Assembly: GCA_020725865.1 (NCBI GenBank) | Contig: DYEC01000001.1 | Span: forward strand, 1 to 64,000 | Source of the DNA: Anaerolinea sp. | GTDB taxonomy: Bacteria > Chloroflexota > Anaerolineae > Anaerolineales > Anaerolineaceae | Length of the DNA stretch: 64,000 bases | Direction: 5' to 3' | Shown here: positions 53,574 to 62,826 of the stretch, piece by piece | Layout: every line of letters starts with the position of its first letter | Numbering within the stretch: position 1 is the first letter of the stretch | The notes under the pieces: generated by a model | The model's input: only the letters and a program-made list of their open reading frames with translations | The model's database searches: none | What the model was told of the DNA's origin: nothing | Translations under genes and position numbers: made by a program

Positions 53574-54935
53574 ATGAAGAAAGTTGCTCTACAAGTTCTG
53601 GTTCTTGGGTTGATTGTGATGTTGCTGCTGACTGCCTGTGCCCCGGCGGCGACGCCAACAGCCGAACCCACAAAAGCGCCGGAGGAGGCCCAGCCTGCGC
53701 CCACTCAGGCCGAACCTGCACAACCGCCGGCGGAAACGGTCACTCTAGTGGTCTGGGACCAGTACGCTCGCGATGTCGAAAGTGAAGTCATGAACCAGAT
53801 CAATAAGGAGTTTGAAGAGGCTCACCCAGGGGTCAAAATTGAGCGTGTGGTAAAGTCATTTGATGATCTGAAAACCACAATTAAGCTTGCACTGGGTCAG
53901 CCAGATGGACCGGATGTCGCACAAGTTAATCAAGGGCAGGATATGGTAGCCATTGTAGCTGGTGACTTGCTTCTGCCGTTGGATGATTATGCGACCAAGT
54001 ATAAGTGGCGCGAAATATTCCCCGAGTCGCTCAACAGCCGGAATAGCGCCACTGCAACCGGCTTTGGGCAGGGTAATTTATATGGCATGAGTGTGACCGC
54101 AGAGTTTGTCGGGGTTTATTACAACAAAGGCATGTTTGAGAAGTATGGCTGGAAGTTGCCAACCACCTTTGATGAGTTTACCAAATTGCTGGCTGATATT
54201 AAAGCTGCCGGCGAGACCCCGATTACCTTTGGCGATCTAGATGGCTGGCCTGGTATCCATACCTTCAGCTCGGTTCAACACGTGCTGGTGGATGTGGACT
54301 ATATCAACAACTTCACCTATGGTCTGAATAACGTGAGCTTTGATATCCCGGAGAACCGCGAAGCCGCCAAAATTGTACAAGGTTGGGCGAAGGACGGGTA
54401 TTTCACGGATGGGTTTATGGGCATTGGCTATGACGACTCACTAAAGATTTATAAATCGGGTCAGGGTGCCTTGATGATCACCGGTACCTGGGCGGCTGGT
54501 GAGTTCGTCACCGACACTGACCAGAAATTTGGCAATTTCTTGATGCCGCAAAAGACCGTGGATACTCCGCAATTGGCGATTGGCGGTGTGGGCCTGCCTT
54601 TCTGCATCCGCAAAGGTACCAAGAATGCCGATCTGGCAGCGGAATATATCAACTTCTTGGTCAGCCCGCGCGCAGCCCAGCTCTGGGCTGAAAAAGGTAT
54701 GCTGCCAGCCGCACCGCTCCCGGCAGATTACAAAGTTGAGGAAGGCACTTTGCTGGCAGATCAGGTGGCTGCTTGGGGCACCTTACTGAAGTCGAATGGT
54801 ATCGGGCATTATATTGACTGGGCGACACTGACCATGTACGATACTCTGAACGCCGAATTGCAAAAGCTATTTGCTGGAGAAACTACTCCCGAGCAATTTA
54901 CTGCGGCTATTCAGGCGGATTACGCGAAGCGATAA
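53574..54935 (+). CDS. ABC transporter family-1 sugar-binding lipoprotein
   Basis: 453 residues. Signal peptide with lipobox L-L-T-A-C (Cys about 22), short Ala/Pro/Glu/Thr linker, then an SBP_bac_1 (MalE/UgpB-type) fold starting VTLVVWDQYARD. EEAHPGVKIERV, GALMITGTWAAGE and FLVSPRAAQLW are family landmarks. Captures an oligosaccharide or glycoside for the two permeases downstream. AAAGGAGTAGAATA precedes the ATG. A strong terminator follows, so it should be made in excess over the permeases. Confidence 0.93.
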   Translation: MKKVALQVLVLGLIVMLLLTACAPAATPTAEPTKAPEEAQPAPTQAEPAQPPAETVTLVVWDQYARDVESEVMNQINKEFEEAHPGVKIERVVKSFDDLKTTIKLALGQPDGPDVAQVNQGQDMVAIVAGDLLLPLDDYATKYKWREIFPESLNSRNSATATGFGQGNLYGMSVTAEFVGVYYNKGMFEKYGWKLPTTFDEFTKLLADIKAAGETPITFGDLDGWPGIHTFSSVQHVLVDVDYINNFTYGLNNVSFDIPENREAAKIVQGWAKDGYFTDGFMGIGYDDSLKIYKSGQGALMITGTWAAGEFVTDTDQKFGNFLMPQKTVDTPQLAIGGVGLPFCIRKGTKNADLAAEYINFLVSPRAAQLWAEKGMLPAAPLPADYKVEEGTLLADQVAAWGTLLKSNGIGHYIDWATLTMYDTLNAELQKLFAGETTPEQFTAAIQADYAKR

Positions 54936-54950
54936 ACCAACAAATTGTTA

Positions 54951-54989
54951 CCCTCTTCTCCCTCTTTTTGGGGGAGAAGAGGGTTTTTT
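54951..54989 (+). terminator. Intra-operon intrinsic terminator
   Basis: Perfect 12-bp stem CCCTCTTCTCCC/GGGAGAAGAGGG (54951-54962, 54972-54983) with TTTTTT after it, 15 bases past the binding-protein stop and 22 bases before the permease ATG. Confidence 0.93.
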
Positions 54990-55011
54990 ATGGTCATTCG
55001 TTGAAGAGCTC

Positions 55012-55905
55012 ATGAATAAAAAATATCATTGGCCTGGCGAGTCTCGCTTTCTGGGTTACCTGTACATTCTGCCAGGGGTGGTGATTTATCTGTTGTTTGT
55101 GCTATACCCTGTTTTGGAAACGGTGCGCACCAGCTTTTATCGGTGGGATGGTTTTACAGTTAACCGCACATTCATCGGATTGCAGAACTACCGTCAGTTG
55201 TTGATAGACAGTCAATTTTTACAAGCGCTTTCTCACAATCTGATTTTCATCATTTTCTACAGTATTATTCCAATTGTTCTGGGCATTATTCTTGCCAGCC
55301 TGCTGGGCCGCCGCAGACTGCCGGGAATGACCTTTTTCCGCGCCGGGTTGTTCCTGCCACAGGTAATCAGTATGGTAGTGGTGGGCGTTATGTGGCGCTG
55401 GATCTTTAACCCTGTATTTGGACCTCTGAATGCTTTTCTCAAAATGGTTGGTTTGAATTCGCTCGCCCGCCCATGGCTGGGGGATTTCAATCTCGCGCTA
55501 CCCTCGGTTGGTATCATCGGCACATGGGTCATGTATGGCTTCTGCATGGTGTTATTTCTGGCGGGGATGCAGCGGATTCCAGAAGATTACTATGAGGCTG
55601 CCGAACTGGATGGCGCCAACGAGGTTCAGCAGTTGCGTTATATTACACTCCCCAGTCTGCGCCCCGAGTTTGGAGTTGCTTTAATTACCACAATTATCGC
55701 TGCGCTACGCGTTTTCGATCTGGTCTATGTACTGACGCGCGGCGGGCCCGGTGATCGTACACTGGTCGTGGCTTTTCTAGTCTATCGCGCGGCATTTCAG
55801 CAAAACCGCATTGGTTACGCTGCGGCGGTTGCTACGGTATTGACCCTGATTATCTTGTTGATCTCATTTCTTATCCTTCGTTTTCAATCCCGTTCTGAGG
55901 AATGA
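55012..55905 (+). CDS. Sugar ABC transporter permease, MalF/UgpA type
   Basis: 297 residues from the ATG at 55012 (MNKKYHW); a longer frame runs through the terminator and the end of the preceding gene and is rejected. Six membrane helices; the ATPase-contacting EAA loop reads EAAELDGANEVQQLRYITLPSLRP. Forms the channel with the next gene's product. Confidence 0.92.
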   Translation: MNKKYHWPGESRFLGYLYILPGVVIYLLFVLYPVLETVRTSFYRWDGFTVNRTFIGLQNYRQLLIDSQFLQALSHNLIFIIFYSIIPIVLGIILASLLGRRRLPGMTFFRAGLFLPQVISMVVVGVMWRWIFNPVFGPLNAFLKMVGLNSLARPWLGDFNLALPSVGIIGTWVMYGFCMVLFLAGMQRIPEDYYEAAELDGANEVQQLRYITLPSLRPEFGVALITTIIAALRVFDLVYVLTRGGPGDRTLVVAFLVYRAAFQQNRIGYAAAVATVLTLIILLISFLILRFQSRSEE

Positions 55906-55907
55906 TC

Positions 55908-56732
55908 ATGCGTTCCTGGGCCCGACTCATCCCGAATTATTTTCTTCTTACATTGTTTTTGCTGGTTGTCATATTGCCAATTTTGGGTATTGTCTTGAGC
56001 GCGTTCAAGACCAATCAGGAAATTGCGAAGGGTCCTTTTTCGCTTCCTGCCAGGCTCAACTTTGATAATTTTGTGGGAGCATGGGTAGCTGGACATTTCA
56101 ATAATTACTTCCGCAGCAGTGTGATTGTTTCCACTGTTACGGTTGCGGTGAGCGTTTTTTTGAGCATCCTATTGGGCTACGCGTTTGGAATACTCTCGTT
56201 TCCCGGACAAAATCTGATCTATGCTGTGTTGTTAATCGGTTTTATGGTGCCTTTTGAGGCGGTAGTGATTCCTCTGTACCATTTCCTGAACCGTTTGGGT
56301 CTTGTCAATACCTATTGGGCTTTGATCTTACCGCAAATTGGTCAAAGCATCAGCTTTGGCACATTATGGATGACCAGCTTTTTCCGCACAGCACCGCAGG
56401 AGCTGGTGGATGCTTCAGCGATGGATGGGTGCAACCGCTGGCAAACGTTGTGGCATGTCCTCTGGCCGTTGGCAAAGCCAGCGGTGTTAACGCTCGTAGT
56501 GCTGTTCTTTATGTGGACCTGGAATGAATTTCTGCTGGCTTTGATCATGGTACAGGATGATCGCTTGCGTACCCTGCCGGTCGGGCTGGCATTCTTTCAG
56601 GGGCGTTACGTAGCAGATATTCCACGCATGGCGGCTGGCTCGATTATTGTTGCAGGCCCAATTGTCCTCGTGTATGTTCTATTCCAGCGTTATTTCATTC
56701 GCGGCCTGCTGGGCGGAGCAATCAAAGGGTAA
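55908..56732 (+). CDS. Sugar ABC transporter permease, MalG/UgpE type
   Basis: 274 residues. Two ATGs occur (55902, 55908); GAGGA is 6 bases before the second, which I chose. Six helices; EAA-type loop DASAMDGCNRWQTLWHVLWPL. Partner of the preceding permease. No ATPase gene is present in the operon, so a shared MsmX/UgpC-type ATPase elsewhere is expected. Confidence 0.92.
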   Translation: MRSWARLIPNYFLLTLFLLVVILPILGIVLSAFKTNQEIAKGPFSLPARLNFDNFVGAWVAGHFNNYFRSSVIVSTVTVAVSVFLSILLGYAFGILSFPGQNLIYAVLLIGFMVPFEAVVIPLYHFLNRLGLVNTYWALILPQIGQSISFGTLWMTSFFRTAPQELVDASAMDGCNRWQTLWHVLWPLAKPAVLTLVVLFFMWTWNEFLLALIMVQDDRLRTLPVGLAFFQGRYVADIPRMAAGSIIVAGPIVLVYVLFQRYFIRGLLGGAIKG

Positions 56733-56747
56733 AGAAAGGATTTTCTC

Positions 56748-58118
56748 ATGAAGTTGACGATTTTGGGCGCGGCAGGGGTTCGCACCCCATTGATGATCCA
56801 GTCTATTCTACGTCGCCAGGAGCGCATTGGCATTGATGAACTGGCATTGATGGATATAGACGGCGAGCGTCTGGAATTAATTGGTGCCATCACTCAGCCA
56901 TTGGAACAATCCAGCCAGGTGCAGTTTCGCATTAAACGCACGACCGATTTAGTTGAGGCGCTAAAGGATGCAGATTTTGTTATAGCCACGTTCCGCGTTG
57001 GAGGGATTGAGTCGCGCATGGTTGATGAGCGCGTGCCCTTAAATTATGGTGTTTTAGGGCAGGAAACGACCGGACCGGGTGGTTTTGCGATGGGTATGCG
57101 GACAATCCCGGTTTTGCTGAGGTATGTTGAACAAATGCGCCAACTCTGTCCGAATGCCTGGATGATTGATTTTGCCAACCCAGCCGGTATGTGCACTGAG
57201 GCGCTAACGCGGGTGGGTGGTTGGCAACGCTCAGTGGGCATCTGTGATGGTCCAGTTGAGATTTTACGTCTGGCGGCGGCTGTCTTAAAGGCACCGATGG
57301 ATGAGGTTTCACTGGGGTATTTTGGGTTGAATCATCTGGGCTGGATCCGTTCGGTGCGCTATCGGGGGCGGGAGTATCTTGGAGAAATGATTGAGCTGTT
57401 GCGGCGCTCTGGCGGTGTTGGCGGGTTGAATATTGCAGCGGACTTAATCACGGCACTGGGGATGATCCCGAATGAATATCTTTACTATTATTACTACCGG
57501 CGGCAATCGGTGGAAAATATTCTCCGTGCAGAACGCAGTCGCGGTGAGCAGATTGCGGCATTAAATCTTGAATTGTTTGAACAATTACACCGGCTCAAAG
57601 CAAAGGGGGATTTTGAGGGGATGCGCGGTGCTTATATGCGTTATCTGGATCAACGAGGTAGCAGTTACATGCAGGCTGAAACCGGGCGCGCTCCAGTTCA
57701 TGGCGATCTTGAGCGATTGGCTGCCGAAGCAGCAGAGGGAGAGGGATATGCCGGCGTTGCATTGGACTTGATCGAGGCGCTGGTGGGATATAAGCCCCGT
57801 CAGATGCTGCTCAATATTCCCAATTGTGGCGCAATTCGTGGCATGAGCGAAGACGACGTGGTGGAAATTCCTGCTTTTGTTCACCGCGGTGCCATTGAGC
57901 CGCTGGCAATCGGAGATGTACCTGATCATTGTCTGGGTTTGATGAAGCAGGTCAAAGCATATGAACGGTTGACCGTTGAGGCGGCAGTGGAAGGTTCATA
58001 TCAGAAAGCATTGACCGCGCTGACTATTCATCCATTGGTAGCAGATTACGAGCTGGCGAAACGCATTCTGACGGATTATCAGCGCGAGCACGGTGCATGG
58101 TTTCCAACGTTATGTTAA
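56748..58118 (+). CDS. Glycoside hydrolase family 4 enzyme
   Basis: 456 residues, family length. N-terminal NAD-binding ILGAAGVRTP; metal ligands C166 (in GICDGP) and H196 (in GLNHLGW) as expected for GH4, which uses NAD and Mn for redox-assisted glycoside cleavage. TGPGGFAMGMRTIP near 109 fits the 6-phospho-beta-glucosidase branch. With no PTS but a sugar kinase next door, the substrate may be phosphorylated after import or be non-phosphorylated; not decidable here. AAAGGATTTTCTC precedes the ATG. Confidence 0.92.
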   Translation: MKLTILGAAGVRTPLMIQSILRRQERIGIDELALMDIDGERLELIGAITQPLEQSSQVQFRIKRTTDLVEALKDADFVIATFRVGGIESRMVDERVPLNYGVLGQETTGPGGFAMGMRTIPVLLRYVEQMRQLCPNAWMIDFANPAGMCTEALTRVGGWQRSVGICDGPVEILRLAAAVLKAPMDEVSLGYFGLNHLGWIRSVRYRGREYLGEMIELLRRSGGVGGLNIAADLITALGMIPNEYLYYYYYRRQSVENILRAERSRGEQIAALNLELFEQLHRLKAKGDFEGMRGAYMRYLDQRGSSYMQAETGRAPVHGDLERLAAEAAEGEGYAGVALDLIEALVGYKPRQMLLNIPNCGAIRGMSEDDVVEIPAFVHRGAIEPLAIGDVPDHCLGLMKQVKAYERLTVEAAVEGSYQKALTALTIHPLVADYELAKRILTDYQREHGAWFPTLC

Positions 58119-58137
58119 TGGGGGATGAAAAGGTACA

Positions 58138-59079
58138 ATGGCACTGAAATATGATGTCATGGTGGTTGGAAATTACAGTATTGATTTGATCTTCACCGGC
58201 TTACCCAATTTTCCACAGCTCGGCAAAGATACAATTGGTACAGGGTTTGATATGCTGCCCGGTGAGGCTTATACGCCGGCGGTTGCGATGCACCGTTTGG
58301 GACTGAAGGTGGGCTGGGCAGGGGACTTCGGAAATGACCTCTTGAGTCGTATTGCGCTGGAATTTGTCCGCAAAGAAGGGTTGGATGAATCGTTGTTTGT
58401 GATTCATGACCGACCGCTGCGGCGGGTAAGCGCTTCGGCTTCTTTCCCTGAAGATCGGGCTTTTATGACCTACTATGATGAAGACCCGCAGCCGCCAGCA
58501 ATTGCATCTGCCCTGCCAAAAGCAGAAACGTACGCCCTGTACCTGCCCGGACTTTGTCAGGATTGGGTGTTGGATTTGTTTTTAACCGTGTTGCAAAACA
58601 AGGGAATCAAGCTGGTTATGGATGGTAACCTGTTGGGAGAGCCGTCCATCAATGACGCAAGAGTGCGGCGGGCAATTGAAACCTGTGAGGTCTTTTTACC
58701 GAACGCGGCTGAAGCACGCTGCTTGACAGGCGAGAACGATTTGCGTAAAGCTGCCTTGATGCTGGGAACACTTTGCCCACTGGTGGCAATCAAGGATGGT
58801 GCGCGCGGGGCTTGGGGCTGTCAGCAAGGGCAGGTCATCCATATGCCGGCTATTCCGGTAAAAGCATTGGATACCACCGGTGCGGGGGATTGTTTTAGCT
58901 CTGGTTTTGTGGCAGCATGGTTGAATCGGTTGCCATTAGCGCAATGTTTGCAATGGGGCAATATTGTTGGCGGACTCTCAACTCAGAAATGGGGCGGAAC
59001 AGGTGAACTGGTAACCGTTGAGACTGTCCAGCAGTGGTTACAGTATTATAATAATATTCGTTTGGGTGATTCTGCTTGA
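58138..59079 (+). CDS. PfkB-family carbohydrate kinase
   Basis: 313 residues. The C-terminal PfkB signature DTTGAGDCFSSGF near 244 gives the anion hole and catalytic Asp; N-terminal region GNYSIDLIFTGLP. Phosphorylates a sugar or nucleoside with ATP. Last gene of the GH4 operon, 20 bases after GH4, so it acts on the imported glycoside or the released sugar. Confidence 0.92.
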   Translation: MALKYDVMVVGNYSIDLIFTGLPNFPQLGKDTIGTGFDMLPGEAYTPAVAMHRLGLKVGWAGDFGNDLLSRIALEFVRKEGLDESLFVIHDRPLRRVSASASFPEDRAFMTYYDEDPQPPAIASALPKAETYALYLPGLCQDWVLDLFLTVLQNKGIKLVMDGNLLGEPSINDARVRRAIETCEVFLPNAAEARCLTGENDLRKAALMLGTLCPLVAIKDGARGAWGCQQGQVIHMPAIPVKALDTTGAGDCFSSGFVAAWLNRLPLAQCLQWGNIVGGLSTQKWGGTGELVTVETVQQWLQYYNNIRLGDSA

Positions 59080-59104
59080 CAGTTGACATGGCTGTCATTA
59101 TAAT
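59076..59104 (+). promoter_or_regulatory. Strong promoter of the potassium-transport operon, with an internal dyad
   Basis: -35 TTGACA (59076-59081), 17-base spacer, -10 TATAAT (59099-59104): both boxes are consensus. The spacer holds TGACA-TGGC-TGTCA (59084-59097), a possible repressor site. The leader is only about 40 bases. The -35 overlaps the end of the kinase gene. Confidence 0.8.
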
Positions 59105-59150
59105 CACAGGCTTTGTGCAGATATAAAGGCGAGCAGATTTGTGATGGATT

Positions 59151-61091
59151 ATGGACATAGACGAATATAATGGTACGGCCGTCATGCGCCGGACAGTGGG
59201 GGAAAGACCCCGACGGTCCTGGCGTAGCTGGTTGATAGGTCGTCCCCTTCCTACTGCAGATGCACCGCACCAGACCATTGGCAAACTCATCGGTCTGGCG
59301 GTTTTTTCTTCTGATGCCATGTCCTCGGTGGCGTATGCCACACAGGAAATATTAATTATCCTGGCAGTAGCCGGTACGGCTGCATTTTCATATTCCATTC
59401 CACTGGCTGTAGCCATCGTGGTTTTGCTGGCAATTGTTATATTCTCATATGAGCAGACGATCCATGCTTATCCCAGTGGTGGTGGGTCCTATATTGTTGC
59501 GCGAGACAATCTTGGTGAATTGCCAGCGCAAATCGCTGCTGCGGCGTTGCTTACAGATTATATCCTTACTGTGGCTGTATCCGTTTCCTCTGGCGTAGCC
59601 CAAGTGGTATCGGCGTACCCGGCGCTGTTCCCCTGGCGTGTTTGGGTTTCAGTTGCGTTGGTTTTTTTTGTTATGCTGGTCAATCTGCGCGGTGTGCGTG
59701 AGTCTGGGATCACATTTGCAATTCCAACGTACTTTTTTCTAGTAATGATGTACATGACCGTTGGCTGGGGTGTCATTCGTTGGCTGACTGGTTCGCTTGG
59801 CACAGTGGTTAACCCACCGGAGATGGAAATTGTCCAGACGCTCCAGGCAGTAACACCTTTTTTGATTCTTAAAGCTTTTGCAAGTGGTACGTCTGCTCTA
59901 ACCGGCGTAGAAGCAATTTCAAACGGTATTCCAGCATTCAAAGAGCCGAAAAGCCGTAATGCAGGAATTACTTTGATATGGATGGCAAGTATCCTTGGTT
60001 CTTTGCTTTTATTGATTACGATACTGGCTCATCAAATCCAGGCATTACCTTCTGAGTCCGAGACCATTATTTCACAACTTGCCAGGACAGTTTTTGAGGA
60101 ACGTGGGATTTTATACTTATTGACCATAGCGGCGACAATGGTCATTCTGGTGATGGCGGCGAATACTGCTTTTGCAGACTTTCCCCGTCTAAGCGCAATC
60201 GCAGCGACGGATGGGTTTCTTCCCCGCCAATTTACTTATCGCGGCAGTCGTCTGGTTTATTCACGCGGCATTGTTGCCCTTGCATTTATTGCCAGTGCGC
60301 TGATTATCATCTTTCGAGCAAGTGTTACCCGTTTGATTCCGCTGTATGCCATCGGCGTGTTTGTGTCCTTTACACTATCACAAGCGGGCATGGCGCACCG
60401 CTGGTGGAAATCTGGCCATCTCAAACCGGGTGAAGAAAAAGTAGAACGCGGTTCAACTCTACGTTATGATCCGGCCTGGAAGTACAAGATGGTCATCAAT
60501 GGTTTTGGTGCGTCTGTTACTGCGGTGATTGCTTTGGTATTCGGGGCAACCAAGTTTTCAGATGGTGCCTGGATTGTAGTTTTTCTGATCCCGCTTCAGG
60601 TATTTATATTTTCATCAATCCATCATCACTACCGCAGTGTTGCAGACCGGCTTTCGTTAGAACACTTTGGTGCCTACCCCCGGATTTCAAGGCATCGGGT
60701 GATTCTGCTGGTGGGCGGCGTACATCGCGGTTCGCTGGCAGCGCTGCGCTATGCTAGAACTCTGTCCGACGATATCACAGCGGTGTATGTTTCGATTGAT
60801 CCAAATGAGGCGGCTAAACTCCAGAAGAAATGGGAAATCTGGGGAGAAGGTGTTCGATTGGTGATTTTAGACAGCCCGTATCGTTTATTCCTTGAGCCGC
60901 TTCTGGAATACATTGAAGAGATAGATGAACAGCGGCAGGCGAACGAAATCATTACAGTTGTGGTGCCCCAATTTGTTCCCAAACACTGGTGGGCAAAGTT
61001 TTTACATGCCCGCACTGCGGACACCTTGCGGAAGGTGCTCTTGAACCGCACTGAAATTGTGATCACGGAAGTTCCTTATGAAGTTCATTAG
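59151..61091 (+). CDS. KimA-like APC-family transporter, probably potassium importer
   Basis: 646 residues: about 12 membrane helices (50-480), then a soluble C-terminal universal-stress-like domain with ILLVGGVHRGSLAALRYARTL near 525. Landmarks SSDAMSSVAYATQEIL, IHAYPSGGGSYIVA and LLTDYILTVAVSVSSG agree with my memory of Bacillus KimA (YdaO), a potassium importer inhibited by c-di-AMP. Two TrkA/RCK proteins follow in the same operon, which supports ion transport. An amino-acid permease of the same superfamily is the alternative. Start at 59151 has a weak site; MRRT at 59184 is possible. Confidence 0.85.
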   Translation: MDIDEYNGTAVMRRTVGERPRRSWRSWLIGRPLPTADAPHQTIGKLIGLAVFSSDAMSSVAYATQEILIILAVAGTAAFSYSIPLAVAIVVLLAIVIFSYEQTIHAYPSGGGSYIVARDNLGELPAQIAAAALLTDYILTVAVSVSSGVAQVVSAYPALFPWRVWVSVALVFFVMLVNLRGVRESGITFAIPTYFFLVMMYMTVGWGVIRWLTGSLGTVVNPPEMEIVQTLQAVTPFLILKAFASGTSALTGVEAISNGIPAFKEPKSRNAGITLIWMASILGSLLLLITILAHQIQALPSESETIISQLARTVFEERGILYLLTIAATMVILVMAANTAFADFPRLSAIAATDGFLPRQFTYRGSRLVYSRGIVALAFIASALIIIFRASVTRLIPLYAIGVFVSFTLSQAGMAHRWWKSGHLKPGEEKVERGSTLRYDPAWKYKMVINGFGASVTAVIALVFGATKFSDGAWIVVFLIPLQVFIFSSIHHHYRSVADRLSLEHFGAYPRISRHRVILLVGGVHRGSLAALRYARTLSDDITAVYVSIDPNEAAKLQKKWEIWGEGVRLVILDSPYRLFLEPLLEYIEEIDEQRQANEIITVVVPQFVPKHWWAKFLHARTADTLRKVLLNRTEIVITEVPYEVH

Positions 61092-61112
61092 AAAATAATT
61101 AGGCAGGGTAGG

Positions 61113-61775
61113 ATGAAAGTCATTGTGGTGGGTTGTGGTCGTTTTGGCGCTGAGCTGGCATACCGTCTTTTCAAGTCAGGCCATGAGGTCACGGTAGTAG
61201 ATTATTCGCCGGTGTCTTTTTCGGTTTTGCCAACCGATTTTGGGGGGAGGCTGGTGGACGGTGAGGCGACCAGTCAGGACGTGCTGGTGCGGGCAGGGAT
61301 TGAAACCGCCGATGCACTGGCAGTTGTTACCAATTCGGATGCGCTCAATCTGGTGGTAGGACGAATAGCTCGTGAAGTTTATCATATTCCCAATGTTGTG
61401 GCGCGTAATTATGACCCACATGCGAGTAGTTTGTACGAGTTGTTTGGTCTTCAGGTGGTTAGCGCTGCCAGTTGGGGTGCTCAGCGTATGGAAGAGATTC
61501 TCGGGCAAAGTTCATTGCGGCGGGTTTTTTCCGCTGGTCAGGGTGAGGTGGCAGTGTATGAGATTACCATTCCGGAAGCCTGGCATGGAAAACCCTTAAT
61601 GAAATTGGTGAACTCTTTTTGTAGTGTTGTCGCAATCACTCGAGGTGGTAGAGCGCATATCCCTCAGCCCGATCAAATTCTTGAAGCGGGCGACTTGTTG
61701 AGCATCAGTGCCACTGCAGAAGGGGCTGTGCAGTTGCAAAAACGGTTAACGGTTTCTTCTCAGGAGGAGCATTAA
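61113..61775 (+). CDS. TrkA/KtrA-type RCK regulatory protein 1
   Basis: 220 residues. TrkA-N domain with nucleotide loop VGCGRFGAELA and the acidic VVDYSP at the end of strand 2; TrkA-C domain from about 140. Such peripheral rings gate potassium channels in response to NAD(H), ATP/ADP or c-di-AMP. 21 bases after the transporter gene. Confidence 0.9.
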   Translation: MKVIVVGCGRFGAELAYRLFKSGHEVTVVDYSPVSFSVLPTDFGGRLVDGEATSQDVLVRAGIETADALAVVTNSDALNLVVGRIAREVYHIPNVVARNYDPHASSLYELFGLQVVSAASWGAQRMEEILGQSSLRRVFSAGQGEVAVYEITIPEAWHGKPLMKLVNSFCSVVAITRGGRAHIPQPDQILEAGDLLSISATAEGAVQLQKRLTVSSQEEH

Positions 61776-61776
61776 G

Positions 61777-62472
61777 ATGTATGTCTTGATTGTTGGCGGC
61801 GGTAGGACTGGTGCACAACTGGCGCGTTTCCTGCTGGCACAGAACCACGACGTAATGGTTGTGGATGACCGTAGAGAAGTACTCTCGCGCATTCACAAAG
61901 AATTGCCTACGGAGATTATTATCGAAGGAAATCCGCTGGATCTGCTGGTTCTGGAACAGGCTGATATTCATAAAGCTGATGTGGTTGTTGCCTGTACAAC
62001 CAGCGATGAGATAAATCTGGTGGTTTGTTATCTAGCTCGGACGAATTTTCATGTTCGCCGCACGATTGCCCGTGTCAACAATCCTCGCGATGCATGGCTG
62101 TTTAATGAGCTGTTCTGTGTGGATGTGGCAATTAATCAGGCTGAAATTATGGCACGCATTATCGAGGAAGAAATGTCCATGGGCGACATGATGACTTTGC
62201 TTAAGTTGCGCCGAGGACGTTACTCGCTGGTGGAGGAAAAGGTGCCGCCGGATGCAAAAGGGATTGGTCTGGCAATTAAGGATTTGGGTATTGAGGACTG
62301 TGTCATTGCGGCGATTATTCGTCAGGGTAAGATCATTGTGCCGCGAGGCATTACCACATTCCAAGAAGGCGATGAGGTGCTTGCGGTGGCGGATGCAGAA
62401 GGTGCGCGTTATCTGGCGGATTTACTGGGCAAACCCCAGTCAAGGGATGAGAATAAAGAGAGGAACGTGTAG
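61777..62472 (+). CDS. TrkA/KtrA-type RCK regulatory protein 2
   Basis: 231 residues. Nucleotide loop VGGGRTGAQLA, VVDDRREVL, TrkA-C at about 140-220. It begins 1 base after the previous stop, preceded by AGGAGGAGCATTAAG. Related to but clearly distinct from protein 1; the two may form a hetero-oligomeric ring. Confidence 0.9.
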   Translation: MYVLIVGGGRTGAQLARFLLAQNHDVMVVDDRREVLSRIHKELPTEIIIEGNPLDLLVLEQADIHKADVVVACTTSDEINLVVCYLARTNFHVRRTIARVNNPRDAWLFNELFCVDVAINQAEIMARIIEEEMSMGDMMTLLKLRRGRYSLVEEKVPPDAKGIGLAIKDLGIEDCVIAAIIRQGKIIVPRGITTFQEGDEVLAVADAEGARYLADLLGKPQSRDENKERNV

Positions 62473-62501
62473 AAGATGTGTGGTACACAGGTTGGGGTTG
62501 T

Positions 62502-62531
62502 TTGACCAATAAAGCCTGACTGCGGTATAAT
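62502..62531 (+). promoter_or_regulatory. Promoter of rpmH
   Basis: -35 TTGACC (62502-62507), 18-base spacer, -10 TATAAT (62526-62531), about 50 bases before the rpmH ATG. Confidence 0.75.
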
Positions 62532-62581
62532 TTCAACTTGTTGATTTTACAGCAATTATCTGAAACAGGTAAAGGAGCAAG

Positions 62582-62755
62582 ATGGTAAAAAGAACGTATC
62601 AACCGAAGATTCGTCGCCGCGTGCGCGTGCATGGCTTTCGAGCCCGGATGGCAACTGCCGATGGGCGTGAAGTGTTGCGCCGACGCCGTTTACGCGGGCG
62701 ACACAGGCTGACAGTGAGTGATAAACTGCGTGCCAAGCACGTCCGCTGGTCATAG
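62582..62755 (+). CDS. rpmH: 50S ribosomal protein L34
   Basis: 57 residues, very basic: [46 protein letters not shown]. Shine-Dalgarno AAAGGAGCAAG. Most L34 have 44-52 residues; here a tail ([11 protein letters not shown]) extends past the usual RLTV/S end. Confidence 0.96.
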   Translation: MVKRTYQPKIRRRVRVHGFRARMATADGREVLRRRRLRGRHRLTVSDKLRAKHVRWS

Positions 62756-62826
62756 GCAACCTGGCTGCCGCTGGTTAATGCTTAAGGGTTGCGGCATGAA
62801 CACAAATTGGAAAGATGGGTTGATGG

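Noticed and set aside
54871-55011. Longer N-terminus for the MalF-type permease
   Set aside because: It would overlap the binding-protein gene and translate through a strong intrinsic terminator.
59105-59150. c-di-AMP (ydaO-type) riboswitch upstream of the KimA-like gene
   Set aside because: The leader after the promoter is only about 40 bases, too short for that riboswitch.
62473-62581. Replication origin beside rpmH
   Set aside because: No dnaA gene and no cluster of DnaA boxes; the left neighbour is a TrkA-type gene.
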